DNA of 64,000 nt from Gentiana macrophylla (taxonomy: Eukaryota > Streptophyta > Magnoliopsida > Gentianales > Gentianaceae): contig CM047805.1 of assembly GCA_026214975.1 (NCBI GenBank), positions 110,665,845 to 110,729,844 of the forward strand, written 5' to 3'. The position numbers and the translations under genes were made by a program. The notes below the pieces were generated by a model. That model saw only the letters and a list, made by a program, of their open reading frames with translations, searched no databases and had not been told where the DNA came from. Each line of letters starts with the position of its first letter. Position 1 is the stretch's first letter. This document shows, piece by piece, positions 43,330 to 55,577 of the stretch.

Positions 43330-44521
43330 TGTTGAAATAGTGTCCTAAACCAAATTGGGTTGGACCGGATCCGACCGGGTCGGATCATTTCTACTATTTC
43401 TTTATGTTTATACGTATTTAAATGGCTTTTCTGTTGTCATATATTTGTTCTTTTAAAGAACCAATTGTTATATGATAACGTCCTTAGTATTAAACTATGA
43501 CAGAGAAACCATGATAGGCAATTATGGCTGATGAGATCTCTAATCACTTTAATAAGTTTGATACTTAAATGTCTCTCAGGCGATGTACTATTAAGCAGGG
43601 CATTGATAGTACAAACGGACTAGCACGTGATAGATGTCTTCATCTTTAAGGGCATGGATAGATCTCGTCTATCGAAGTGTGGAGACACTTGGGTATGACG
43701 TGGGCGTGTATTAGAGAATGCGTACGGTACAGCGACGACCCACTTACTGCTTGTTAAGTGTCACACTATGTGGCGATTGTGTAATTATCTTAGGACCGGA
43801 GTCTACATGGCATCGTCATTCTTTGACACTACCGAGGTTACCCCTAGCCACGGGGCGATCATGCGGTAGTGATTGGGTGTGATATTGAAGCATGCGGAGA
43901 ATACATGTATGGTCGTCCGAAAATCGCGTACCCTATCAGTAGGGTGAATATCCGAAAGGGCCTTCTTATAAGGAATGTCTTACTCTCGTGAATCTTTGCA
44001 AAGTGGAAGTAATTTACTTTGAGAGAGCATGATATCCAAATTATAAGATACGGTCGTTGATGCTTGACACTCGACGAACGACCGTATGGATATTATTACA
44101 GCGATATGATTCTATTTACATGGTAACTATTTCACATGAAAGGTAGTAGTCATTGCATTTGACTCTTCCGACGCTGTCCCGTGATTGTTAGGCATGAAGG
44201 GCATTTTCGTAATTTACATTTTGTGTCTACTGCCAACATATTCGGAAGCCTATCGGGTCACACACATAAGAACATCTAGCCGGATTAAAATACGGTTATA
44301 GTGATAACCAATTAAGGAAAAAATTTATCGTACTATAAAGGTCATAATGGTAAATTAATATGGTGATATTTATTTATTATAAATAAATATAATACAAGAT
44401 ATTAATTATATTGATTAATTAAATATGTGTATTATGATACACATAATCTCGAATATATATATATATGTATATATGTATATATATATATATATGTATATAT
44501 GTATATATATATATATATGTA

Positions 44522-44567
<46 letters not shown>

Positions 44568-45285
44568 ATACATGTATTTTGAAAATTAATTAATCATAGT
44601 ATTATATTAATTAAAGAAAATTTCAATTCCTAAATCAGTGGGGAAGGGGACGCCATTTTCAAAGTATATTGGATACATTCTAATTGTGCAATTTAATTAA
44701 TGAGATTACAATAATCTTAATATTGGGTATTAATTGATTTTGGAAAAATAGATTTATGGTAATAAGATAATGATATATTCAATATAAGATATTGTTAATA
44801 TATATCTTGGAAATATATTTAATATAGGTTATTGAATATTAAATGTGATAAATCAATCAAAGGGATTTTTCTTATTTTATTAGAAAAATATTTTCTTTCT
44901 CCTCAATCTATTAGGAAGCTAATCTCAATCAGTTTGGGAGACACATGGGATGCCCCACCCTCTATATAAGAGAAGGGTTGGCTAGCTCTTTTGTATATCA
45001 CAATTCCAAGATCTAATAGTTTTGTGAAAAATATAGAGTTTTTAGAGAGAGAGAAAAGACCGGTCAGCAGGCGGATTTTTCTAGTAGCAATACATGATGG
45101 GATTCAGCGGCAAATTTGTTCATGTGGATCACCGGTAGAGAGGGCGAGCGCTTAGGCGGCTCCGTCAATCACTACTCTCCTTGAGACGGTCAAAGCATGG
45201 ATCTTTTAGATCAACCAAGGTAACCACCGTCTACTAGCTTATTTGTTTATTGCTTAAGCGAAGTTCCCGCGTAGATTTCCTAATA
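43330..45285 (+). repeat. N6 5' LTR
   Basis: Matches 57208-59246. It carries a near-palindrome GATCCGACCGGGTCGGATC near 43368 and an interrupted AT microsatellite at 44453-44565. It lacks a segment of about 43 bp near its end that the 3' LTR has. Confidence 0.87.
44453..44565. repeat. Interrupted (AT)n microsatellite in the N6 5' LTR
   Basis: Runs of AT are broken by regularly spaced GTATATATGTAT units. The same position in the other LTR (58369-58484) is a pure AT run. Confidence 0.95.
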
Positions 45286-45286
45286 G

Positions 45287-45298
45287 TGGTATCGAGAG
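45287..45298 (+). promoter_or_regulatory. N6 primer-binding site
   Basis: TGGTATCGAGAG lies just after the LTR, a tRNA-Met-type site. Confidence 0.75.
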
Positions 45299-48200
45299 AG
45301 CTTGAGCTTAAACAATAATCATGTTAATTTGCATAGTGATTAATCGATATATGCATGATCTAGATTCGCGATAACGGAAAAAGAAAAAAAAAAAAATATT
45401 TGGGTAGGGAGCTCGGCCGGTGGCGGCCCTCCCCACCTGGCGTCGTCGCGGTGGCGGTGCGGTGCCCTAAGTCTTTGCCGTCAATTTGGTTGTCTCGTGG
45501 CGGTCCCGATTTTGTTTTTCATTTTGTGATATTTATTGTGCATTGATATCTCGTTTGTTTAGTTGTGTCATGTGGCTAACCAATGGTTCAAAATAGTTTG
45601 GCCATTTGGGATGCCACATGGCATTGAAAATAATAATGGTCTTTCCAAACTTTGTTCGGAATAGGCCTAGGCCATTTCCAAATATTTGATTTTAATTTTG
45701 AAAAGTGGCCAGGCAAATCAACCAAAATATTGGTCTTTTCAAATTTTGTTTGGAATAGGCCCAGACCCTTTCCAAATATTTGATTTTGGAAAGTGGCCAG
45801 ACAGTCAACCAAATTTTGTTTGAAAAGATGTCTTTTGGTTTAGGAAATCAAAGACATCCCTTTTGGTTAAGAACCAAAAGGAATGGACACAAAAAAGATC
45901 TTTTAATTTTGATTTTATTTTTGAATAGTTCCAAATTAATAAAATTAAAATTAAAATTGATTTAAAATTAAATGTTAATTTTATTTTTGATTTAAATCAT
46001 TTAATTAATTAAAAGTTAAATAATTATTTGATATGATAAAATAAGACGCATAAGTCGTTTAATTTTAATATGTCTTTTTCATAAGATATTATTGTACGAA
46101 TTTGATGTGTAGATATAATATGATTATATGGACTCCGATTGATCATGGACTCGATCGATAAGATAAATGTGTATGGTTTAATTTTTCTGTTGGTTTTAAA
46201 ATTGTCCTAGGCCGTTATGAAAAACGTGACCTAGTTTATTTTCTGCATTATCCCATTCCCGTTAGCTCCCCCATGTGTGCGGCGAGTGTATTTATTTTAT
46301 TAGATTAAATTTATGTAACAAGAATGGAGCGGAAGATGAAGACCAAAAAAAAAAAATAAAGATCTCATTGGAGAATAGAGCATTAAAGATCCTATTGGCG
46401 GTTGCAGCTACCTTTTGATTGTGACCCGCGGTCTCGTCAGTTTGTATTTGAAACCGCACCTAGGAAAAGTCCATGATCATACCGGTTACTTTACGCATTT
46501 ATTTATTTTGTGCTTGTATTTATTTTATATGATGCGATAGATGCATAACTAGGCACGATCTAGATGAATGTGTAGGATGTATGTCTATAGAGATAGATAT
46601 ACATGATTAGACCATAATTAAATTAATTAAGAGAATTAATTTGAAATTAATTAAGTGAATTAATTTACATAAATACTTCCACAAGAAAAATCAAGTCGAA
46701 ATATTGTCTCCCAATATTATAACGACGGTGAAGAGCCCTTGTTCGGATCCAACTGATCGACCACCGCCGGGAGTTGACCTACCTCGGGTATATCATCGTT
46801 ATTGAGATATGATCGTAAGAGATCTCACGAACATTGGGTTATGACTTGACTAGAGTCTTTCGGTGATTGGCCACCGTCAGGGCCGTCTGACTTTAGAGAC
46901 AAGGAGTTGACTAACACATAGTGATGTCTATCGTCAAAGAGTTGACTAGTCAACCACTGAGAATTACATAGTGATGTGATTGTTAAAGAGTTACCTACAT
47001 TTTGAAATTATCTTGGTTGATCGACCACCGCCGGGAATCGAGGTAACTAGATAGTCTAGATTGGATCTCAACCACTAAAGAATTTTGGAAAATTCTTGAA
47101 AGTCAATTGGGAGTAGTTGACTAGTGGGAGCAAAATCATAAACCGAAAGACCATTTTTGATTTTGCATGTATAAACAACAACACTCTTTATCTTTATTTT
47201 ATGTTGTAGTTTTTAGCAAACTTTTATATTTATGTTTTTAATTCTCGATTAGTAAAACCAAATTATGACTGTTACCTTTTGATAAAAGTTCTCAAGTATC
47301 GTTAAGAATTTTAATCCTTTTAAAATAAGCAATGACTCTCCTCAAAAAAAAAATTCAATGTCATGAGCAATCCCGTTATAGTAGTTAGAGAGAAGGAGAC
47401 TACATATTTGATGGAGTACTCCAAGGCTTTAATTATTAATGAAAGCAGAAGCTCATTCAATGATTAAATCATTTGAAATAAGTTTCAACGAATTAATCAT
47501 ATATTGGATACGATCCAAGATGATCATTCGATTATACGATGACAATTAATTCAAACGTTGGATAAGAATGACCACATCGAATTTTGGAAAGGTTGTTTTC
47601 AAAATTGTAAGATTTAAGTATCGACTTAACTCTATCATTGCTTAAAGGTTAATTAAATAGTCAATGTTTTGAATACGATTCAAAAGGTTAAATAAACTAT
47701 TTAATGAACTTTAGATTTTCTTTATGAAAGGAAATTAAAGGCATAGCTCTTGTGGCCTTTCTTAAGTCTTATGAAGACTACACTGAAAAATATTCACAAT
47801 TGCTTAAAGGATTAAAAAGGAAGTTGGGGCAAGTGCTTAAGTAAGAGGACTTATCGAAGTCTCTATTCTAGGCAAGTGTTTTGAGATAAATCTATCTAAG
47901 TTCAAGTCAACTCTTAGATATATGATATCTTACGAGTATGATTAAATTAGAAAGATTAAATACGGAATGCATTAAGATTCAAAAAGTGAAGCAAATGTTG
48001 CGACATTTTCGGCATTGTATTCTGAATCTAGTAGACTGATAAGCGAATTAAATAAACGTTATTATGTTCCGGTTCTTAAGAAGAACATGATTTTCAGTTA
48101 CTTGTTAGGATTTAGTAGACATATTCAATTGTAAGGAATAAATGTTATTCCGATAAAGTTGAAATATCATTGAATTTAACATACTAGATTGAAGTCACTA

Positions 48201-49063
48201 TATAGTTGATATATGTGATGAAATCTCAACTAAATGTTTATATGGCTGTTATCCTTAATATTTGGTGGTCGTTCTAGACATAGTCTCTATGGAGGGGAAT
48301 CGTGTGATCAGATGTCATTATTATGACATCTGAACCATGTGGTTATGAATCATGTGGGTAATACGTATCTTATCTAAAGATGACTAAAATACCCTTTTAT
48401 GAAAAGGTTATAAAATCTAGAAAGTTGTCTAAAGCCTAAACATACCGATGTTTGCTGGCTCATGACAATTAATGCCACAAATAACTGTTTATTAATCTCT
48501 ATGATTATTTTTAGAAATAAGTCAAGTGTACTCAATGAAGTACAACAATTCGGAAAGCCCGAAAAGTTCGAGCTAGTGCGAATATGAGATTGATGAGCTA
48601 CTTAGGAATTAATATCCAATTGGATTAAAGCAATTGATACCTAAAGGGTGTTTCAGAAGTCGTCTGAAATAGAATCAGATTCTCCCTTGAAGGATACCAT
48701 CTTTGGGATACGCAATTAGATTGTGTTCCTAAAATGGAAACAACACTTTATACGATAAAGGTGTGACGTAAGCCATGCAAAGTATCCCTTACCTGTTTCG
48801 GGATAGTGCCCTTATACAATACATATACTTAACCGAGTTCCAAAGAATAAAGATTGAACAAATTCCATATTAGATATGGAAGGGGATAATGTCGAATCTA
48901 TCTTAACCGATGATTTGAAGTTGTCATAGGCAAAGTCAGAAAGGCTTGGAGCCTAGTACGACATATGCAACTTTGTGGAATATCTTAGCAAGTACGCTAG
49001 ATATTATATACTCGTCCGCGGAGCAAAAGGTGTTTGTCTCCAAACATGTTGTCTTTTAGAGGA
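45299..49063 (+). pseudogene. N6 leader and eroded 5' half of gag-pol
   Basis: A long leader includes a tandem repeat at 45637-45816. I cannot identify a gag frame; 46300-48500 is AT-rich and full of stops. Near 48825-48865 there is a weak copia integrase remnant. At 49029-49061 the frame VFVSKHVVFLE is clear, from the linker after copia integrase. N7 is inserted directly after it, and the linker continues at 55578. Confidence 0.55.
45637..45816. repeat. Tandem repeat of about 90 bp in the N6 leader
   Basis: Two head-to-tail copies share GGTCTTTTC, then GGAATAGGCC, then TTTCCAAATATTTGATTTT and AAGTGGCCAG. Confidence 0.85.
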
Positions 49064-51361
49064 ACCCCAAGCTTAAACCTTGCTTGTCCCCAAGCAAACA
49101 AAAAGACTCAAGACGAGACGAACTAAGAAGATCACACATGACATAGCATTAGACAAAGATGCACAACACACAAGCATTAATAAAATTTTATCTCGGCATT
49201 CAAAACACAAGATATGGACTAACTAATCCTTTTTATCTTATCATGAGCAAAAGTGAACAAAAATTGTCAATAGGAAACAACATAGACCAAGCAAATAGAC
49301 TCTCACGGGATAATCACTCAACGCTCAATATTTATGAGGTGACTAAACTCTCAAACTCATTCCATTGAAATTGCCCTACTATATGCTTGTATATCGTCTC
49401 ATATCAATCACCAAGGCATTGTGCAACACATAAATCATAAGGTCTTTGGGGAAAAAATGGTAAGTGAGGATAGCCCAAGTATGGAAAAGAAAGTGATAGG
49501 TGTAGGAAAAGGTACAAGAGATGGCAAAGCCATTAGAACTAGCGAGAAACATGACTATTAAACTTCAACATCACACAAGTGGAAGAGGGTCATACACTTT
49601 ATTCCAGATAAAAGAGAATACAATGGATAATTTCTCTACTTTGGAAGAACAATGATACAACTCCTTCTTTATTATTGACAAATAAATCAAACTAGGTTTT
49701 GGAGGTTATTTTTGAAATCGCCTCCTTTATTGACTCTTTTCTTTCTTTTTGATTTTTTTTTTTCAATTTTTTTTTTTAATCTAAGAAACAAACACAAAGT
49801 ACCAATATGGATTTCCCCCAAGCTTGATCATTACATACTAAGTACAAGAAATTTGATAGTCATATGCCCCAATTAGCTCTAAGGTTGGGTGAATGGAATT
49901 GGACTACCTCTTTTTGGGGTTGTTCAAGGTATGATGTAGTGGAAGTAGGTAAAAAGGAAAAATAAAAAAGAGTATAATAAAAATCAAGGCTCAAAGGTAT
50001 AAGGTATATAGTGTGGTGAAAGGTAGAAACGAATGCCTCAATCATTTCTACGTGCTTTGCACATACCAAAGTAACAGCACAAGACTCAACACAAGTTCTA
50101 AAGGAACAAATCCAAGGAAGAGAAAATACGCACAAATTTAGGGTTAGACTGAAGTGGTCAGTCATATGGCCGGAACAATACCTCACCGGGACAATTTGTC
50201 TATTCACTCGGACTCTATTGTTTCCAAAAGAAAATAATGTCACTTCTAAACATGATATTCCAAAAAGGATTTTTCACTCCATGTCATGCATTTATCTTGT
50301 CAAAACAAACAATATCAATTTTCATGCATTGTAAATCTCATCTAAAGTAGCTATGTGTGATCGTCAAAACCATCAAGACAAAATGACACAACTGACATTG
50401 ACTAAAACTCTAAATTGCACAAAAGTGACTTTTATTGACCCTTAAATTTATTTATTTTTTATTTTATTTTTTATATACCCTAAGACAAAAGACTCGAATA
50501 ACAGTCAAGGAAACTGCACAAGTGACCCTCCCCCACACGTAAATATTACATTGTCCCCAATGTAAATAAATTAAAAACAAGTGAGGGTAGGAATGAAACT
50601 CACCGAATCGTGATGCCAAAGCGTCAGACGGATCGAAGAGGGAGCATGAGCAAGCAGACAAGCACGTCGTTCAGCTCTCGAAGAATCTGTGTTAATGATG
50701 GTCATTCGCCGGATTCCGGCAAGCGGTGGTGGTCGGAAAGGTGGGGTGGTCGTTTTCCGGTGACCGGAATGGTGGTTGACCGGAGGTGGTGGGAAGAATT
50801 TTGGTGCATAGCTTGAAGAAGGTTGAGGAAAAAAAAAAAAAAAAAAAAAAAGAAGGAGAAGCGTACGTTTCCTTTTCTTGTATATTACTATTTTATTTTT
50901 ATTATTTTTTATTTTCTTTTATTTTCTTTTATTATTTTTTATTTTCTTTTTTTTGGCAACAGGTACGTCTCTTTCTTTTTTTTTTTTGGAAATAAATTTT
51001 TTTTTTTTTTTTTTGAGACATGAGAACCATAGGGTGTGATAAAAATCACACCCTAGTGTGTAACTCACGTTAATTGTGACCACTTTTTTTTTTTTTTTTT
51101 TTTTTTTTTTGAAAGCAAAGTTTCTGCAAATTTTTTAATTTATTTTTAGTCTCCCCGTTTCGCTTTAAAAGACTGATCTCAAATCATTGCCTCAAATTTC
51201 CTTTCACCTCGATCGTGGCTTTCTCAATGCTAATTATTCCACTCCATGGCCTTTGAATCATAAGTTCTGCCGTGCATAGTAACCTGGCTGCAAAACCGAC
51301 ACCAAAAAACAAGACGACACAAAACAAAACAAATGAAGAACCTAGAAAAGAGTAGAAAAAC
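49064..51361 (-). other. N7 3' non-coding region
   Basis: No credible gene. It contains CGTGTGGGGGAGGGT (minus strand, 50525-50539), like the upstream purine tract of N3, plus a 24-base A run near 50829-50852 and long T runs at about 50995-51015 and 51084-51110. Open frames here arise from homopolymers. Confidence 0.6.
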
Positions 51362-51408
51362 TTGGGTTGCCTCCCAAGACGCGCTTATTTAAGGTCATAA
51401 GCTCGACC
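51362..51408 (-). promoter_or_regulatory. Post-pol motif of N7
   Basis: On the minus strand GTCGAGCTTATGACCTTAAA, then TAAGCGCGTC and TTGGGAGGCAACCCAAG. It shares its order and words with N3 at 29535-29580. Confidence 0.65.
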
Positions 51409-51507
51409 CCTGACTAATTCAATCCGGAGGTCGAGGTGGAGAAGAGGTAGATGAGACCTTCTTCTTCACTTGAACTCCCTCAGCATGCTTCCTCGAGCCC
51501 CATATTC

Positions 51508-53862
51508 TCACGCCATTACCTTTAGGCATACTAACCCTATTGTCCCCATCTCCCTTACGGGACTTAAATTCCATGGGATGTTTATCATTCTCGTGCATAT
51601 ACCACTCCTACTTGGCTTAGGATTTGGAAGGATGGGTTTTGTCTTCTTCCGTATGACTTCTCCCTTTTTAATCATCGGAACATCAGGCCTACGATCATCC
51701 GCCTTAGCCTTCACTTGGTTGAATGAGGGATAGCAGTTAGCCTCGAGCAAGTGTATACTCGCAATGAATTCAGCGCTCCCATTGACGTTTGGTTCACCAT
51801 AAAGCACGTAGCTCTCTAAAGGGTCACTCACAAAAGGTTTCATAGTATCATCTTTCTCACACCCCTCTTTAGAATCAATTCTATAACAAGACTTCTTAAC
51901 CAAAGAAAAATCAGGATGACTAGACAAATTGAACTGAGCTTTCTCTTCTCCAACATTCAAGGATAGACTTCCACTTTTCACATCAATAACCACTCTTGCC
52001 GTAGCCAAGAAAGGTCTACCAAGAATGATTGGGATGTTGGTATCCTCATCCATATCAAGAACAACAAAATCAGTCGGTATGGAAAACTTACCCACTTTAA
52101 TTGGAACATCCTCCCTTATACCTTCCGGATGTTTGACGGATCAATCCGCCAATTGCAGTGATATCGTAGTGGGCTTCAAATCACCAAGTCCCAACTTTAG
52201 GCAAACAGACAGAGGCATCAAACTGACACTAGCCCCCGAATCGCATAATGCCCGATCAATGGTCACATCGCCAACCATGCAGGGTATAGAGAAGCTACCA
52301 GGATCTTTAAGTTTTGGAGGCATTTTATTTTGAATTATTGCACTACACTCCTCCGTTAAAGCAATTGTTTCATAGTCCTCTACCTTTCTTTTGTTAGACA
52401 GAATGTCCTTCAAAAACTTAGCATAGGTTGGCATTTGGGAAAGTGCCTCAGTGAAGGGTACATTGATGTAAAGCTTCCTTAGAACCTCTAAAAACTTTCC
52501 CAATTGCTTATCTAGATTCGCCTTAGCCAATCTTTGAGAGAAAGGCACAGGCGGCTGGTAAGGTGGCGGCGGGACGTACTTAGGCTCTAGTTCCGGTTCT
52601 TTCTCTATAGGGATTTCAATCTCGAACTTAGGTTCCTCATTCTCATGCTGAACAAGTTGTTTTCCACTCCTTAAAGTCAGCGCATTACAATGCTCCCTAG
52701 GGTTCAATTCTGGTTTTCCTAGAAATATTCTGGGGGCACTAAAGGAAGCAACCGCTTGTTGGGCAATCTGGCTCTCTAATATCATATTGTGGGCAGCTAG
52801 GTTGTCCACCTTAGATGCTAGAGTCTTAATCATGAACTGGTTCTCCTCATTTTGCTTGGCTTGGTTCGCCATAAAATTTTCTATTAAACTCTCAAGATTG
52901 GACTTTTGATGAGGTGGATTGGACGGCCTAGGTTGGAAACCAGGAGGGTAAAATGGGATAGGCTGTGAGGTATCATTCCTATATGGGAAGGTATTGTAGG
53001 CATTGACTTGCTCATGGGGTTGGGTAAGCAGTTGACATCCTGGAGCAGTATGTCCAATCACTCCACAAACTTCACAAGGTATTTCTGCATAACTCAAAGC
53101 ACTCACATTCATTTTATCAAATTTAGAGCTAAGAGCATCTACTTTAGCAGAAAGAAGGGTCAAAGTGTCTACCTCATACTTACTTGGCTCCTTCTTTGAT
53201 GTGCTAGGGATTCTGTTTTCTGACCACATGGAACTGTTTGTTGCCATATCTTCAATAAGATTGTATGCATCATCAGGATATTTATTATGTAGTGCACCTC
53301 CTGCCGCAGCATCTATGTTCATCATGTCTCTATAATCCAGTCCATTATAAAATGTCTGCACTAATTGCCATTTTTCCAACCCATGGTGAGGACAGTTCCT
53401 CAACATTTCCTTAAACCGCTCCCAAGCTTCATAAAGGGATTCATTGGATTGTGTGAAGCTTGTAATCTGATTCCGCAACTGAACTGTCTTACCGGGAGGA
53501 AAATACTTGGCTAAAAATGCCTGAGAGAGTTGATCCCAAGTAGTCACAGTGCCTGGCGGTATGGAATGGTACCAGGCTCTTGCCTTATCTCTCAGGGAAA
53601 ACTTGAACAGCATGGTTCTAATCTGATCTGAAGTGATGTTGTTCACTTTGAGGGTATCACAGTATTCCAGGAATATCTTTAGATGCATACTAGGGTCTTC
53701 TGTAGGTGATCCCCCAAAGGAATTTTGTTGAACCATCTGAATAAGAGCAGGTTTCAGTTTGAAGTTGTTTGCTGCTATGGTAGGCTGCACAACCCCTGGT
53801 CAGTAAACCCGTGCATGAAACCTTGAGTAATCCTTCAAGGTCTTATTATTGTTCTCAGCCAT
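51508..53862 (-). pseudogene. gag: N7 gag-protease, one frame with two TGA stops
   Basis: One frame of 785 codons (including the final stop) starts MAENNNKTLKDYSRF at 53862. It is broken only by TGA codons at about 53802 and 52140. Counting from the Met at 53790, gag core motifs are LFKFSLRDKARAWYHSI (61-77), FLAKYFPPGKT (92-102) and YEAWERFKEMLRNCPHHGL (120-138). The zinc knuckle CEVCGVIGHTAPGC has C239, C242, H247 and C252. Pro-rich and helical linkers follow, then the protease with DSGASVSLMP (D517), and after the second stop the protease C-part with IILGRPFLAT. It would form particles and mature gag, using polymerase supplied by a relative. There are no frameshifts, in contrast to N3. Confidence 0.85.
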
Positions 53863-54084
53863 CTTTGTTTCAGATTTAATTTCCTCTGTCTCAAGATTCC
53901 AGCTTAAACAGTCTTCTCCTCCTGTGAAAAGTCCTCTCGATTTCTAGATCTAACTCAAAAAGATTGTCAAGATTTCGAGATTTTCGCATAAACAAGAAGA
54001 GAGAAACAAAAAAGGATAACACTACCTACTAACACTTAAAATAAAATAAAAATGTCTAGTCTAAAAAAATTAACAACCGGCTCG

Positions 54085-54124
54085 ATGTTGGCACTCAAGT
54101 CCCCGGCAACGGCGCTAGAAAACT
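54085..54124 (-). promoter_or_regulatory. N7 primer-binding site region
   Basis: The minus strand reads TAGCGCCGTTGCCGGGGA shortly after the LTR, one base away from the tRNA-Asp site used by N3. Confidence 0.75.
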
Positions 54125-55577
54125 TGTTGTGTGATTTTCACTCTAATCACTAAATCCTACCGCAAGCGCACGGCTTATCGAGTAGTACTTAGGATGTCGA
54201 TCCTATATGGACTTGGGACAATCACCGAATAGTTATCAATTTATATTAGCTAAACTAATCAAATTTTGGTGTTTTGAATTATAAAATAACTAAAAATAAG
54301 GTCCTATTTAAACTCAACAAAAGTCCAAGAATTTACTAGAGATCAAGTTGGAAGAACTTCTAGGATGTCGGATTACCACGGTAACGAACATATGACCTTT
54401 ACAACGACCTTTCCATTTATTATGAATTTTTACTTATGTTGACGAATAATCAAAAGTGACTAACAATATTCTTTCGAACTACTATCAATTGTGCCTAAAT
54501 TAATATTAAATCTGATTTCTCTCTCATTAAATTAATCTAGACCCATTAAACATCATTATTCATAATGTCACAAGAAATTTCAATTAACTTTCGCTCTTAT
54601 GAATTTTCTTGATTGAAATTAGGGTTCTAACCTATCAACTAAATTTCACCTTTCAGTCCATCACCTAATTGATAATGAATTCTTCATATAAACCTATGGA
54701 AATTCATCTTTCGATCCATCAATCCATAAATTCATACGAAATAGTGCACTAAAATCAATACAAAAGCATATCGATTCATAATAAAAGGAAAGATCGAATC
54801 TTTAACTCATATATTCATTTACCGGGCTCTCATAATCCTAGAAAATTAAATTTACTCGTGCATAATCAAAGAGATCATAAAAAGAATGGATTTAGGCATT
54901 GTGAAACGTAAAAATAAAATAAAAGGAAGAAAATTAAGAGAAAGGAAATAGAATTGTCTCACAAATATCATAAAACCAAGAAATTCATGATCCGTTCTTC
55001 GTTCTCGAGCCCTAAGCAAAAATCTTGTTCTTCAAAAGTTGGGAGAAAAATAGTAGATGCAATTGGGAATGGTTTGTCACGCCTCAAGGAATGAATATGG
55101 CCTGTATGATGATTTGTTTTGAATTGGGGGAATAATAAAGAGATAATTACATAATTAAATCAATTTCCATAAATAAATTATATTAAGATAATCTTTAAAA
55201 ATCAAATTCCCTTCAATTTTGGACTTTATGCGTGTATCCACAAGCATATCACGTTGCTTCTCCAAAATTAATACTTGGAAAGCTCTCCACCAATCAGAAC
55301 ATTTCGTTGGCCTGCAGAAAATCTGAATAGTTTCCGTATTTTTTCACACCCTGTTTCATTCTTTCACACCTAGGTGTGATTTTTCATGCCTTCATGACTT
55401 TAACTCTTTTTAGCTCAATTTTATTGCCTTTTATGCTCGGATTCATCATATCTGCAAAATATCAAAGCCACAGCAGTAATCTAGTCCAAAAAGGCAATTT
55501 ATCATATGAATATCACAAAATAGGCATTAAAACAGACCAAAACGATCTAAGAATAATCACTTATGGTGGACTTATCA
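54125..55577 (-). repeat. N7 5' LTR (only LTR)
   Basis: About 1453 bp from TGATAAGTCCACC (minus strand, 55577) to ATCACACAACA. It is related to the solo LTR at 60189-61655, sharing CTACCGCAAGCGCACGGC, TTATCGAGTAGTACTTAGGA and the other end. The left boundary is uncertain by up to five bases. Confidence 0.8.

Larger units (their letters stand above)
49064..55577 (-). mobile_element. N7: Athila-type gag-protease element with one LTR, inside N6
   Basis: Minus-strand order: LTR (55577-54125), primer site, gag-protease (53862-51508), post-pol motif (51408-51362), long non-coding 3' region, and the purine-rich end GTTTAAGCTTGGGG at about 49080-49064. N6 sequence then follows directly, so the 3' LTR is absent. 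Reverse transcriptase, RNase H and integrase are also absent: the protease region runs almost directly into the post-pol motif. This matches the published class TR-GAG (terminal-repeat retrotransposons with gag) except for the missing LTR. Confidence 0.75.

Noticed and set aside
50823..51023. Hydrophobic Phe/Tyr/Ile-rich frame that could be taken for a membrane protein.
   Set aside because: It is produced by A and T homopolymers in the non-coding 3' region of N7.
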